64,000 nt of DNA from Wolfiporia cocos. Taxonomy: Eukaryota; Basidiomycota; Agaricomycetes; Polyporales; Phaeolaceae. The DNA is taken from assembly GCA_029448655.1 (NCBI GenBank), contig JACCLO010000005.1, positions 62,001 through 126,000 on the forward strand. The letters run 5' to 3'. The position numbers and the translations under genes were made by a program. Under the pieces are notes generated by a model. The model was not told the DNA's origin and ran no database searches. It saw only the letters and a program-made list of their open reading frames with translations. This document shows positions 1-10,188 of the stretch, piece by piece; within the stretch, counting starts at the first letter, position 1; every line of letters begins with the position of its first letter.

Positions 1-735
1 GACAGTAGTGGGTCGGCCCATGACCATCATGACTGGATGGTTGTGACGGTCGCGGGTCGGCCCACGACTGCTGTGACCGGATGGTTGTGACGGTTGCGGG
101 TCGGCCCACGACAACCACGACCAGACAGTTGCGACGGTTGCGGGTCGGCCCACAACCATTGCGACTCCACGGTCATGACGGTCGCGGGTCGGCCCACCAA
201 TGCCGTGACCAAACGATCGTGACGGTTGCGGGTCGGCCCACGACTTCCGCGACCAGACAGTTGTGGCAGTCATGGGTCGGCCCATGACCATCACGACTGG
301 ATGGTTGTAACGGTCGCGGGTCGGCCCACGACTGCTGCGACCGGATGGTTGTGACGGTTGCGGGTCGGCCCACAACCATTGCGACTTGACGGTCATGACG
401 GTCGCGGGTCGGCCCACCACTTTCGTGACCAGACAGTTGCGACGGTTGCGGGTCGGCCCACAACCATTGCGACTTGACGGTCATGACGGTCGCGGGTCGG
501 CCCACCACTTCCGCGACCAGACAGTTGCGACGGTTGCGGGTCGGCCCACAACCATTGCGACTCCATGGTCATGACGGTCATGGGTCGGCCCACCAATGCC
601 GTGACCAAACGATCGTGACGGTTGTGGGTCGGCCCACCACTTCCGCGACCAGACAGTTGTGATGGTCACTGGTCAGCCCACAGTCACCATGACCCAATGG
701 TTGTGGGTGGGCCCACCAATGCTGCGATTTCCCCT
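1..735. repeat. 44-bp minisatellite, locus 1
   Basis: About 17 head-to-tail units with an exact 44-bp period. The core GGTCGGCCCA recurs at 11, 55, 99, 143, 187, 231, 275 and so on to 627, with degenerate units at about 671 and 715. Units differ by scattered substitutions. Several frames stay open across the array only because the GC-rich unit lacks stops; 44 is not a multiple of three, so a repeat protein is unlikely. The left end runs off the window. A second array with the same period lies at 12214-12630. Confidence 0.95.
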
Positions 736-1658
736 TCATAGTCGATGACAATGTCAACTACGGGAAGGGACATGGTGATGGTTTGTTGATGAGAGCTGGC
801 AAAAGAGTGATGACCTGTATTATTCTTGTATTGTTTGATGCATCAGTCACAGATTCCACAGCTTCAGAAGTTCCATTCCAAACAGCCTCAAGACTTGGGA
901 TTGCCACAATCATGCTTCATGTGGAGTGTACAGATACATGCATCCATGGTGAGTTCTTAATTTATGTGTATCAGGTATCCCAACACATCTACCAGATGCC
1001 AGGGATATCATCAAGGAAGCCATAGAAGACAACTCCCTCATGGTATTGGGCAAGACCATTAGTGGCCAGGGACACCAAAGGAGATGGTGCAGAAGATATG
1101 CCTGTTAGGACACTGTCCAATTTCTCCATCCATGAATGGTACAGCCAGCAACTCATAGACATTGCTTGTCTCATGACTGTCAACACAGAATTCCAGAATC
1201 CATGCATGTACAGGACTTTGGGCCTTGTGTGGCCATACATGGATGATAATGAGGAAGGTGAGGACACCGAGATTAATCAGTTACTTTGAGTGAAGCTGTG
1301 GAGGATACTCAACTTCAGCGTGCATTTCATCACCGATGCCACTGGGAAACTTCAAATTGATCCGTTGGTGTTCTTTCAAAGGCTGGATCTTGTTCAGAAC
1401 CAATTTGGCAGCAGAAATATCTGCATCCACACACAGCACACTACCAATGTTTTATTGCTTCATTACCTGCAACGGACCAGTGCACAGAGGCTACAGCAAT
1501 TGCTCTGAGAATGCTCCAAAGCGAGCTTACACAGGAAGATCTGGAATGGAGCAATGCAGTATGAAATTCAGTGGTTATGCTCATTGTAGACAGGATCGAG
1601 ACAGAAACAGCAAGCCTATGTAAGTGGCATACTAGAAATGCTGCACAAATAAAACATC
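736..1658. other. Host-like gene remnants, not recognised
   Basis: No complete gene. Plus-strand bases near 970-1080 read as a plausible coding fragment containing THLPDARDIIKEAIEDN. Minus-strand bases around 1360-1460 encode a stretch (LCVDADISAAKLVL) that resembles LCMDVDIFVAKFVL in the fragment at 7747-8200, so the two are probably copies of one gene family. The geneless LTR element has inserted just to the right. No family could be named. Confidence 0.3.
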
Positions 1659-1663
1659 CAACT

Positions 1664-2755
1664 TGTCACAGATTTATCTGGGGCTTACAGCATTTTTCCT
1701 ACGATTATAGCAATTTACCTGGGATTTATACGTCTACCTACAAGTTATCTACGGGTTAACTCCCATTGCCACTACGACAAGCTCTTAACTGGGCTTATCC
1801 ACCACATGACTAGCTTACGTAACGCTACGGTACAACCACGTCCAATAGCAACACTACAGCATACGTCATAGGTCTCGCCCGTCAGAGCAAGACCAGCCAC
1901 GTCATAGATCATAGATCATAATGATAGGCCGAGCGCGGCACGCTCGCATAATAATGTCCACAAGTACAAACAGTGCCTCGCGGCCTTGTATTATTGGGTC
2001 GGCCTTCCCGGCTTTCCCACCGCCATAAGATCCTTGATCACAATGGCACCTCAGGCGCGCCACGCCTTCGCATAATAATGGCAACACGGCCAAATAGCAC
2101 TATATTAGCATCAAGGCAATATCGCTATAGGCTCGGCCTTCTCGGCCTCTCACGGACTCGGTGTTCCCCAAGTCCCGGGCTTCTGCCATCACGGCGTTGC
2201 CCAAACACCGGACCTCGCCTCACGGCTAAGTCCAATACATGCCCCGGTAACCATCCGGTCCGGGCTGTAACACATGCCACGGTACTTTCCGTCCAATGGC
2301 ATAACGACCTCGGCGCCTCGCCTTGGTCATCCAACGAAGACCGGCCAATCGCCATTATACCTCACGGTATCCGGCAACCGGCTTCACCATATACCCGGGC
2401 TGTGCCCGCGTTCATATGATAATATACACAAATCCCTCTCCTACGATTGGTGCGGCCATTAGGGCCCATCACGGCCATTGTAGATAGAGTCCATAAACAT
2501 CAGATAAGATAGCGCTTCGCCTCTTGGCAAAGCCACATAACCCGGAATGGTAGTACTAGCTAGTAGCACGTGCCATCCGTATAAACATGTATATAAGTAG
2601 GGACTTGACGTCCTTTAACTTTAGTTCTATTATTCTCTCGGCTTGCGCCGTAGAATAACCTCTCACATCCTGCTGCGCTGGTACCGTCTATCCCTCTAAG
2701 TCGCCTTATCTCAAGCATATAGGCACTTGGTGAGTCCCACAGGCGTACTGTGTCA
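1664..2755 (+). repeat. 5' LTR of the non-autonomous element
   Basis: 1092 bp, TG...CA ends, matching 6655-7746 base for base as far as I could compare. It contains a TATA box at 2590-2596 and the presumed transcript start at 2623. The ORFs inside it (up to 148 aa) are identical in the other LTR and show no protein motif, so I do not call them genes. Confidence 0.95.
2590..2633 (+). promoter_or_regulatory. LTR TATA box and self-primer (R start)
   Basis: TATATAA lies at 2590-2596. AGTTCTATTAT lies at 2623-2633, starting 33 nt after the start of the TATA box, where transcription should begin. This 11-mer is the exact reverse complement of 2758-2768, the likely primer-binding site. Elements A and B have the same spacing with a different sequence. 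The 5' end of the transcript probably folds back as the reverse-transcription primer, as in Tf1. Confidence 0.8.
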
Positions 2756-2757
2756 TA

Positions 2758-2768
2758 ATAATAGAACT
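2758..2768 (+). other. Self-complementary primer-binding site
   Basis: ATAATAGAACT begins 2 nt (TA) after the end of the 5' LTR and pairs over all 11 nt with 2623-2633. The pairing stops at exactly 11 nt. No TGG-type tRNA-complementary start is present at this position. Confidence 0.8.
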
Positions 2769-2858
2769 TCCTACCCCCCCGCCCTTCCTTAATTGGTTGG
2801 GCCTGGGGTTTTTCCCCCCACAGGTGTCTGAGATTGCGCCCCACTCTGCCTCTGCAGC

Positions 2859-3690
2859 CCTGACAAGGGTTGTATGCTAAATGGTTGGGTTCTGGGGGAT
2901 ACTAGCGGCGGGGGTTTGATCCCCCTGCCACCCAGTGGGGCTGCGCCTGCCTAATCAGCGGTGCGGTCCTGCAAACCCGGACTCCAGGGTTAAGGAGAGG
3001 CGCTGGCTTCCTGACAAGGTTGCTGGCGCCAGCGTTTGAGACCCATCTACTGGGAAAAGGGGACGGTCTGCCTGTGTGCGCCCAACCCCCTGACATGGCA
3101 AGCGCTGTTCAGCGCCCCATCTCTACCAGTAGAGTCGCCATTATGGCGGCGTGGGAATCTTGCAAGCCGATCCCCAGGCGTAAGGGGCCCGCTTTGAATC
3201 CTTAATTGGATTAAAGTGGTGAGGTGGCGCGGCTCGCAAGGCCGCGCCGGCCTAGGTCACTGAGCGGTAGCCAATAGCGTCAGTCCTCCGGGCGGCTCGG
3301 CGTGCTCACCACGGGAAACTGGATCTGAGGGTCCCTCTGGAAGCCTGCGGCGTGGCCCACCATCTTAGATGTGTGGAGCGCTCGTTAAAGCGCGATCTTT
3401 GATCGACAGAGGAGCTGCCCTTGATGGACACAAGTGGGGCCTAATACGGCAAGCCTTGCCATTGAGGCGTGGTAAGGGCTGCGGTGTAATACTGCGGCCC
3501 ACTTTCCCGCTCTACTCCTGTTTAGGGGTGGGGCGGTGTATCTTCTTCCCAACCATGTGGTCCAGCCGATCAAATGCTGGCAACCACCGACCCTACCCCA
3601 GGAGTGAGCGCCTCTGTTCCAAGCACAAGCGAATATCTCCGCCTTCTGGCACTGGGTCTGCGCATCTGCGACGACACCTGGCGGTTTAAT
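2859..3690 (+). other. Conserved noncoding leader, non-autonomous element
   Basis: Bases 3053-3121 match 19545-19613 of element A at all but a few positions, although the two elements otherwise share little. Further matching blocks include the CCCAGGCGTAAGGG region, GTCCTCCGGGC, and CGATC-TTT-GATCG (TTA loop in A). A hairpin at 3192-3216 (CTTT/AAAG plus AATCC/GGATT) is replaced in A by TGCTTT...CCC/GGG...AAAGCA, so bases change while pairing persists. No reading frame is conserved. The likely role is RNA packaging, dimerisation or translation control. Confidence 0.65.
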
Positions 3691-6368
3691 TCCGCGCGGC
3701 AACCCTCAAGAGGTTGCCCCTAACCATGCCCCCGTTCTTATTGTGTTCAATGAATATGACCACTCAGCGATAGATCGCTGATGACTCGCTCTTCTAGGTA
3801 CCCTGGTATCCCAGTCAATAGTAGTTAATATATGGTTTTAGCGGCGGCTCCAGTAGTTTACTTACCTTGTAAAGTAGCTTAGTAACCGCCCAATAGCATT
3901 TGTATTCAACCTTGGACATCCTGCGTCACCGTCTGGTTCCCAGGTTATCTAGCCTGGTTAAGGTCGCTTATGTACATAAAAAGCAACCTTTCTCGTCTTA
4001 GGTACACTTAGTTAATCGAACAACGATACTAGTACCTTGCCCGACGTAGGAACGTGTACGCTATGGTTAATATATGCTTATAACTATCATTACTGTGGGA
4101 AATACCTATTACCAAGTCGATAAGGATTACCCATAATCCGTCGGCGCCCGTTTGACTTCGGTCTTCGCTCCTGAAAAGGGGATTCGGGTTATTGAGCATT
4201 AGTCACGGTCATTTCATTCGTTAAGAACCTTAGAACGGGGGCACCCCTTTCGGTAATGGAATCTCCTGACAAGGAAATTACCATCCGTTTGGGAAGAGAC
4301 GTCTGACAAGCGTCTATAAATAATTGGAAACACTGCCGTTCTCACCGGCGTTCCACGTACAAACAGATCGCAATAGATTACTTAATTGAATCTCGCAATC
4401 TGGGTTAGAGGAAGGGAAAACAAGGGACACACGCTATTGATACGCGTTCCCTTGAAGTGTAGCGGAGGTCGTCAAGACTTCCAGAATCACACTTCATTCG
4501 GCATTTTCGCACATCGCCGAATTCACACCGGTCCCAAACCGGTCCCCCCCCCGAATCGAAATCGACAAATTCGCACGCCACTCGCAAATATTGTCACGAG
4601 ACTAGCTATCTCACTTACGATTTCACTCCAATACGACATCTTCTCTGTGGGGAGAACAACTGTATTTGGAAATTCACACTAGCAATAAAATGCGATCGTC
4701 CGCAAAAGGCTTCAAAAGGAAACTCGAAAATCCTCCGAAGTAACAGATGAGCCCCATCTTTTAGGACAATCACTCCGATTTGGCAATCGGATATCATTAC
4801 AATTGCTTGGTTTACGGAAACCTACGTCGTCGAGACACGTAATAAATAAATCCGGATCTGTTTCCTATCTCCCGATTAGGAATACATCTCGTCACTACAC
4901 CGAACAAGAGCCTGAGAAACTCTTCGGTATCGACAAACTAGGGCATGGGAAACCTTAGTATAAAAATCTGGTCGCATATGCGAGCGACCTGGATACAGCC
5001 GTACATGGATATATGACAAACAATACCTTCGGCCCACATCCACCCACCCTTATTTGGGTTATAGAGGCGGTTTAACCTCTTTAAAAACCAAAACCAACGG
5101 AATAGGTTTGATCGGGAGATCAAACGTGGAAGAGGGGGTGAGAACCCTAAATCCGCATTCTGGACCTTCAAAAGTCCGCTATCCCACGCTTACAACAGTA
5201 CCTTACGGTCTTGAAAGCAACAAACGACATGCACTAAGAGGCCTGATTACCCTCATTCATGCTCGTACTGTCCTATTCGTATACGGACGACAACCTTGTA
5301 ATAGGAATATAGTAGCTATCTATCCAATAGCGAAACATATCCTCCCCCACCGTTCATCACAGTTCCCACGCTTACAATGTCATACTTAATCGAACAACGA
5401 CTTTAACGACATACAAGCACATTGGAAACTACCGTCATCGCCACCACGTGACCTCAGCCCTTACGGGATATACCTATACGAGACAACTCCTGACAAGGAT
5501 GTATGTTCTCACGGTTACCCAATAAGGCCTCACTACGGCAACGACACTACAGTCTAGGGAATACAATCATAAGCATTGACCATAATGCACAATGATTAGT
5601 ACCTTTACTATGGGGTTTTACACGAGAAGCCTACTCGTTAATAAATAGTGCATACAACCACGAAGGCACAGCTTCATTCCGGAACTTACGACTCCGAAGA
5701 GATCGCTACTTAGAAGCAATCTAACTAGGGGACACAACCCCTGTAACAAATGGGCATTGACAAATGTCTCACGCTTAGTACTTGCGATACTAGGGAGGCG
5801 ACGCCTCATAAACGTTCATAAGGCGACGTCCTTTAATAACCGTTCAACCGCATAAGTCGTACAAAGTAGGATTACCCCTGTACAAGCAACAAGCCTAAGA
5901 CAACCGCTATTCGAATGAAAGGAACCAGCTACTCCATTCACCGATATACAGCAATAGACGTCGAAAAAGCACCGCTATGCTACATTCAACGGGTACTACG
6001 CATAAGCCACTATAACCACCCAAGGACTCGAAGAGAAACTAGAAAATCTCCAGAGTTAACAGAAGAGCCCCTTCTTACAGGTATCCGGCACAATGCTTAT
6101 CCGAAATACATACAACGACACAATGCACCCTCCAATACGCTTGGCAAGCTATTAGAGATACAGATTACAAGTAGACTCAAAGGCACTATATGATGACCAT
6201 TTCCATATCGCCTTCTACCACGAGTAACGTCATAAGCAAAAGCAACAATCCGACAAAGGTCGCGAAAAGGCACTTGAACACCTTTAGCGATAACAGGAGA
6301 GTCCCTCCTTCTAGGATCCGCGTACACAATGACAATACACTCAAGTAACAAGACTATCCTTCCCTAAC
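3691..6368 (+). other. Interior of non-autonomous element, no gene seen
   Basis: AT-richer sequence with many short hairpins and stops in all frames. Decamers CCTGACAAGG occur at 4265 and 5489 (also at 2859 and 3010), each able to form a small stem with a TGACAA loop. No retroviral, transposase or host protein motif was found on either strand. Confidence 0.6.
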
Positions 6369-6584
6369 AACGGCATTTGACCTTTCGGTCATCACGCGTT
6401 GATAATCGCTAGTAACGGCATTTAGCACTTCGCTATCACGCGTTACAAATCACCATAAGGAATAAAATCGCTATCCCATTCACGCTCAGGCTCCACTACC
6501 AAGTCCTGAAACCTCATCTTATCCCTGCATACAACATACAGTATGGCAGCACAGCAACGGTATTTGACACTTCGTCATCACGCG
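6369..6584 (+). other. Three related stem-loops upstream of the PPT
   Basis: Three copies of AACGG(C/T)ATT + hairpin + TCACGCGT lie at about 6369-6400, 6414-6444 and 6556-6584. The stems differ but each pairs: TGACC/GGTCA (6378-6391), TAGC/GCTA (6423-6435) and TGAC/GTCA (6565-6577), the last two with loop ACTTC. Covariation within one element argues for a functional RNA or protein-binding structure. Confidence 0.55.
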
Positions 6585-6641
6585 TCGCACCGCTCTTGGG
6601 ATGCATAAGAATGAATCGTTTCACCAGGGACGGTGAAACCT

Positions 6642-6654
6642 AAAGCGGGGGTAA
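6642..6654 (+). other. Polypurine tract
   Basis: AAAGCGGGGGTAA lies immediately 5' of the 3' LTR. Elements A and B have GAAGAGGGGGTAA in the same place. It would serve as the plus-strand primer for reverse transcription. Confidence 0.75.
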
Positions 6655-7746
6655 TGTCACAGATTTATCTGGGGCTTACAGCATTTTTCCTACGATTATA
6701 GCAATTTACCTGGGATTTATACGTCTACCTACAAGTTATCTACGGGTTAACTCCCATTGCCACTACGACAAGCTCTTAACTGGGCTTATCCACCACATGA
6801 CTAGCTTACGTAACGCTACGGTACAACCACGTCCAATAGCAACACTACAGCATACGTCATAGGTCTCGCCCGTCAGAGCAAGACCAGCCACGTCATAGAT
6901 CATAGATCATAATGATAGGCCGAGCGCGGCACGCTCGCATAATAATGTCCACAAGTACAAACAGTGCCTCGCGGCCTTGTATTATTGGGTCGGCCTTCCC
7001 GGCTTTCCCACCGCCATAAGATCCTTGATCACAATGGCACCTCAGGCGCGCCACGCCTTCGCATAATAATGGCAACACGGCCAAATAGCACTATATTAGC
7101 ATCAAGGCAATATCGCTATAGGCTCGGCCTTCTCGGCCTCTCACGGACTCGGTGTTCCCCAAGTCCCGGGCTTCTGCCATCACGGCGTTGCCCAAACACC
7201 GGACCTCGCCTCACGGCTAAGTCCAATACATGCCCCGGTAACCATCCGGTCCGGGCTGTAACACATGCCACGGTACTTTCCGTCCAATGGCATAACGACC
7301 TCGGCGCCTCGCCTTGGTCATCCAACGAAGACCGGCCAATCGCCATTATACCTCACGGTATCCGGCAACCGGCTTCACCATATACCCGGGCTGTGCCCGC
7401 GTTCATATGATAATATACACAAATCCCTCTCCTACGATTGGTGCGGCCATTAGGGCCCATCACGGCCATTGTAGATAGAGTCCATAAACATCAGATAAGA
7501 TAGCGCTTCGCCTCTTGGCAAAGCCACATAACCCGGAATGGTAGTACTAGCTAGTAGCACGTGCCATCCGTATAAACATGTATATAAGTAGGGACTTGAC
7601 GTCCTTTAACTTTAGTTCTATTATTCTCTCGGCTTGCGCCGTAGAATAACCTCTCACATCCTGCTGCGCTGGTACCGTCTATCCCTCTAAGTCGCCTTAT
7701 CTCAAGCATATAGGCACTTGGTGAGTCCCACAGGCGTACTGTGTCA
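6655..7746 (+). repeat. 3' LTR of the non-autonomous element
   Basis: 1092 bp, the same as 1664-2755, followed by the duplicated target CAACT at 7747-7751. Confidence 0.95.
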
Positions 7747-8200
7747 CAACTGCAAAAGGCTCTTTCTCATGTACAGGTACAACCAGAACAAACTTGGCCA
7801 CAAAAATATCTACATCCATGCACAGCATGCCTGGCCATATCACGGGGCATGCCACAGACCCAATGTGATGTGCCAATGAATGGTGCTTTAGCCACTCCTC
7901 CAAAAGGGCTACAATGACAGCTTGGGTATCATGTTGGGTCCAGCCATTTATGTAGTTCAATTTCCCATGCTTTGTGTGCTTTAGCACTACACTGCTCTTT
8001 TGAAGTGTAACGCGTGGCCTACCTCCCTCCGTAAGATCACATATTTCTTTGACAAGCCATCCAATGTCTATGTCACCTTCACCGTCATTACCGTTGCCAG
8101 TGACGGCTACTGTCAAAGGAAGGGTGAATGCATTGTTCAAAAATAATGGCCAACTGGGGATCTGGGCTGCAGACATTACTTGAAAGGATGACCTTGACAT
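7747..8200 (-). CDS. Hypothetical protein fragment
   Basis: A minus-strand open frame continues from host DNA. Its annotated end lies inside the 3' LTR, so the host-derived part is about 8200 down to 7747. It contains INGWTQHDTQAVIVALLEEW and LCMDVDIFVAKFVL. I do not recognise the family. A weaker copy of the second motif is at about 1360-1460 on the same strand. The insertion of the LTR element probably truncated this gene. No signal peptide or membrane segment is evident. Confidence 0.35.
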
Positions 8201-8207
8201 CTGCGAT

Positions 8208-8860
8208 CAGTCACCGCGACCTTCGCTACCGCCGCGACCACCGCGACCGCGACCACCGCGACCGCGACCACCGCAGCTGCCACAACCACTGCAACTGTTC
8301 TGACAGGAAATATTACCTCTGGCAGTCCGATAACGTATATATAGTATTCTTAGCTGTGACATATGACTCGGACTTGGTTTGAACGAACGCACGTTATTCC
8401 TTGCTGAGGTATAGTAGGCCTTCTCGTCCTGCAGCCGTTTGCCCAGCTTCTGTGCTTCAAACGATGTAGTGATCTAGCCTGTCGCTCGAGAGATTTTTCT
8501 GTAAACTCACAAACACTTTCGCATTAGCTCGTTCCACCGCGACCACCGCGACCGCGACCACCGCAACCGCGACCACCGCGACCGCGACCACCGCAGCTGC
8601 CACAACCACTGCAACTGTTCTGACAGGAAATATTACCTCTGGCAGTCCGATAACGTATATATAGTATTCTTAGCTGTGACATATGACTCGGACTTGGTTT
8701 GAACGAACGCACGTTATGCCTTGCTGAGGTATAGTAGGTCTTCTCGTCCTGCAGCCGTTTGCCTAGCTTCTGCGCTTCAAACGATGTAGGGATCTAGCCT
8801 GTCGCTCGAGAGGTTTTTCTGCAAACTCACAAACACTTTCGCATTAGCTCGTTCCACCGT
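8208..8860. repeat. 320-bp tandem duplication with (CGACCACCG)n core
   Basis: Two nearly identical copies are offset by 320 bp; CCGCAGCTGC, for example, is at 8271 and 8591. Each begins with a short array of CGCGACCAC units that reads Gly-Arg-Gly-Gly on the minus strand and ends with CATTAGCTCGTTCCACCG. The copies differ by a few bases, so the duplication is fairly recent. The same GC-rich motif occurs inverted at about 10480-10560. Confidence 0.85.
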
Positions 8861-10188
8861 GGTGATGCTGCACGACATCTGGACGGCACTACCTTAACAT
8901 CTGCTCTTGAAGTTGGGAAATCAAGCTCTGCGCGATCTCAGCTCTGATGGTCGAGAATTATTGTCTTAGGGCAATCCTTGAAGATTTCGGGCTCAAGGCT
9001 GGTAAGTAAACTGGTACTTGACAACACTGAATTATATGCTTTGGATATTGGTACCGCTCCTGAAACTACCTTTATTGAGACCACCACCTCCACAACCTTC
9101 ACTACCTCCGCGACCTCCGCGACCTCTGTAGCTGCTTTGGCTACCCGGTTACATGTTACAATCGTAATATTTAAAGCTGTTTACGCAATGCAGCAAGATC
9201 CTCCGAGATGAGGTTAATAGTTTGGCGATAGTTGGTTGACTGGACAGGAGAGATGCTCCCTTCATTTCCCCAGCCCTTGGGAGAATTCAGTCAAATATTG
9301 AGAAGAGTCGATGGAGAGGGGCACTCACGGATGCATGCTGGGGGTCCGTCCACCATCTAGGAGCATCCGCTCCTTGATCCTGCTTCCAGGTCCACCATGC
9401 ATGCTCTTGTGCAAGACCTAACAGGTTTTCAGAAAGGGTGGTGGTCTTGGGAATGACGATGGCAGCAATATCGATGTGAGGTTCCTCGGACCAGATGGTG
9501 GCATCGGCAATGGCTTCGATGGTAGGAGGGATCTGAACGGATTCTCCCGCGAGCATCAGCTCTCCGAGAACGTTCCTGGCGGCAGTCTAAATCAAATGAG
9601 CTTTCTGACTAGACCAAAGGACATGGCAGACAAACCAGCTCCGTCTTGAGACCATTCTCCCAACGGATGAGATGGTCTTGGGTGCTAGGTTGAAGTGCAT
9701 GGAGAGCAGACTCACACCTCCAGCTGATGATGGACAGCAGGTCACGGTTGACACTGATGTGCGCCTGCCTGAGCTGTTCCGGACTGGGGGACATTGTGGG
9801 TGAGAGGAGGAATGAGGACGATGAGTGTGGGAGGAGGCGGATGAAGAGGCATCTAGTATTCAATCGGTCACACTTGTCTACCGTGGTGGAAGTTCACAGT
9901 ACAACTACCAAGATAGTGGCTTGCGCTGGGTGGCGGGATGCCACGGCACATGTGTGCCGGCCGCCGGTCCGAGGTTGTGGCATCCAAGACCATGGGTAAA
10001 TATCCATCCTCCGTATCTCCCTCACGGTGGTCCCTGATCCTAAGATTGCTCTCTCCCATCACTGCCTCCCGTCACTGCCTTTCTATTGTGGCCTCCCACC
10101 CCTGCTTCCCACCTCTGCTTCCCATTGTTGCTTCCCATTGCTTCTGAGCATCACCGGGTGCTGCACTCTTCTTTGCTGTGGAGCAAAG
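8861..10188. other. No confident gene; two small minus-strand frames
   Basis: Frames at 9287-9556 (89 aa) and 9609-9863 (84 aa) on the minus strand could be two exons of one small gene: the first part includes SPSPEQLRQAHISVNRDLLS and the second TIEAIADATIWSEEPHIDIA. I could not identify a family, and no clear splice pair joins them. 9087-9135 is a short CT-rich repeat. Confidence 0.25.

Larger units (their letters stand above)
1664..7746 (+). mobile_element. Non-autonomous LTR retrotransposon (LARD-like)
   Basis: A complete element. Its two 1092-bp LTRs (1664-2755 and 6655-7746) look identical, start TGTCACAG and end TGTGTCA. The 5-bp target duplication CAACT lies at 1659-1663 and 7747-7751. 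The 3.9-kb interior has no ORF above about 111 aa and no gag or pol motif, which matches large retrotransposon derivatives. It retains a primer-binding site, a polypurine tract and a leader shared in blocks with elements A and B. Inference: it is mobilised in trans by A/B-like proteins. Apparently identical LTRs imply recent insertion. Confidence 0.93.

Noticed and set aside
27..669. Several 60-110-aa frames across the first 700 bp
   Set aside because: All lie within the 44-bp minisatellite and on both strands at once; period 44 shifts the frame each unit.
1973..2419. 148-aa open frame inside the LTR, repeated at 6964-7410
   Set aside because: It is just the two LTR copies; it has no motif, overlaps other open frames and lies upstream of the TATA box.
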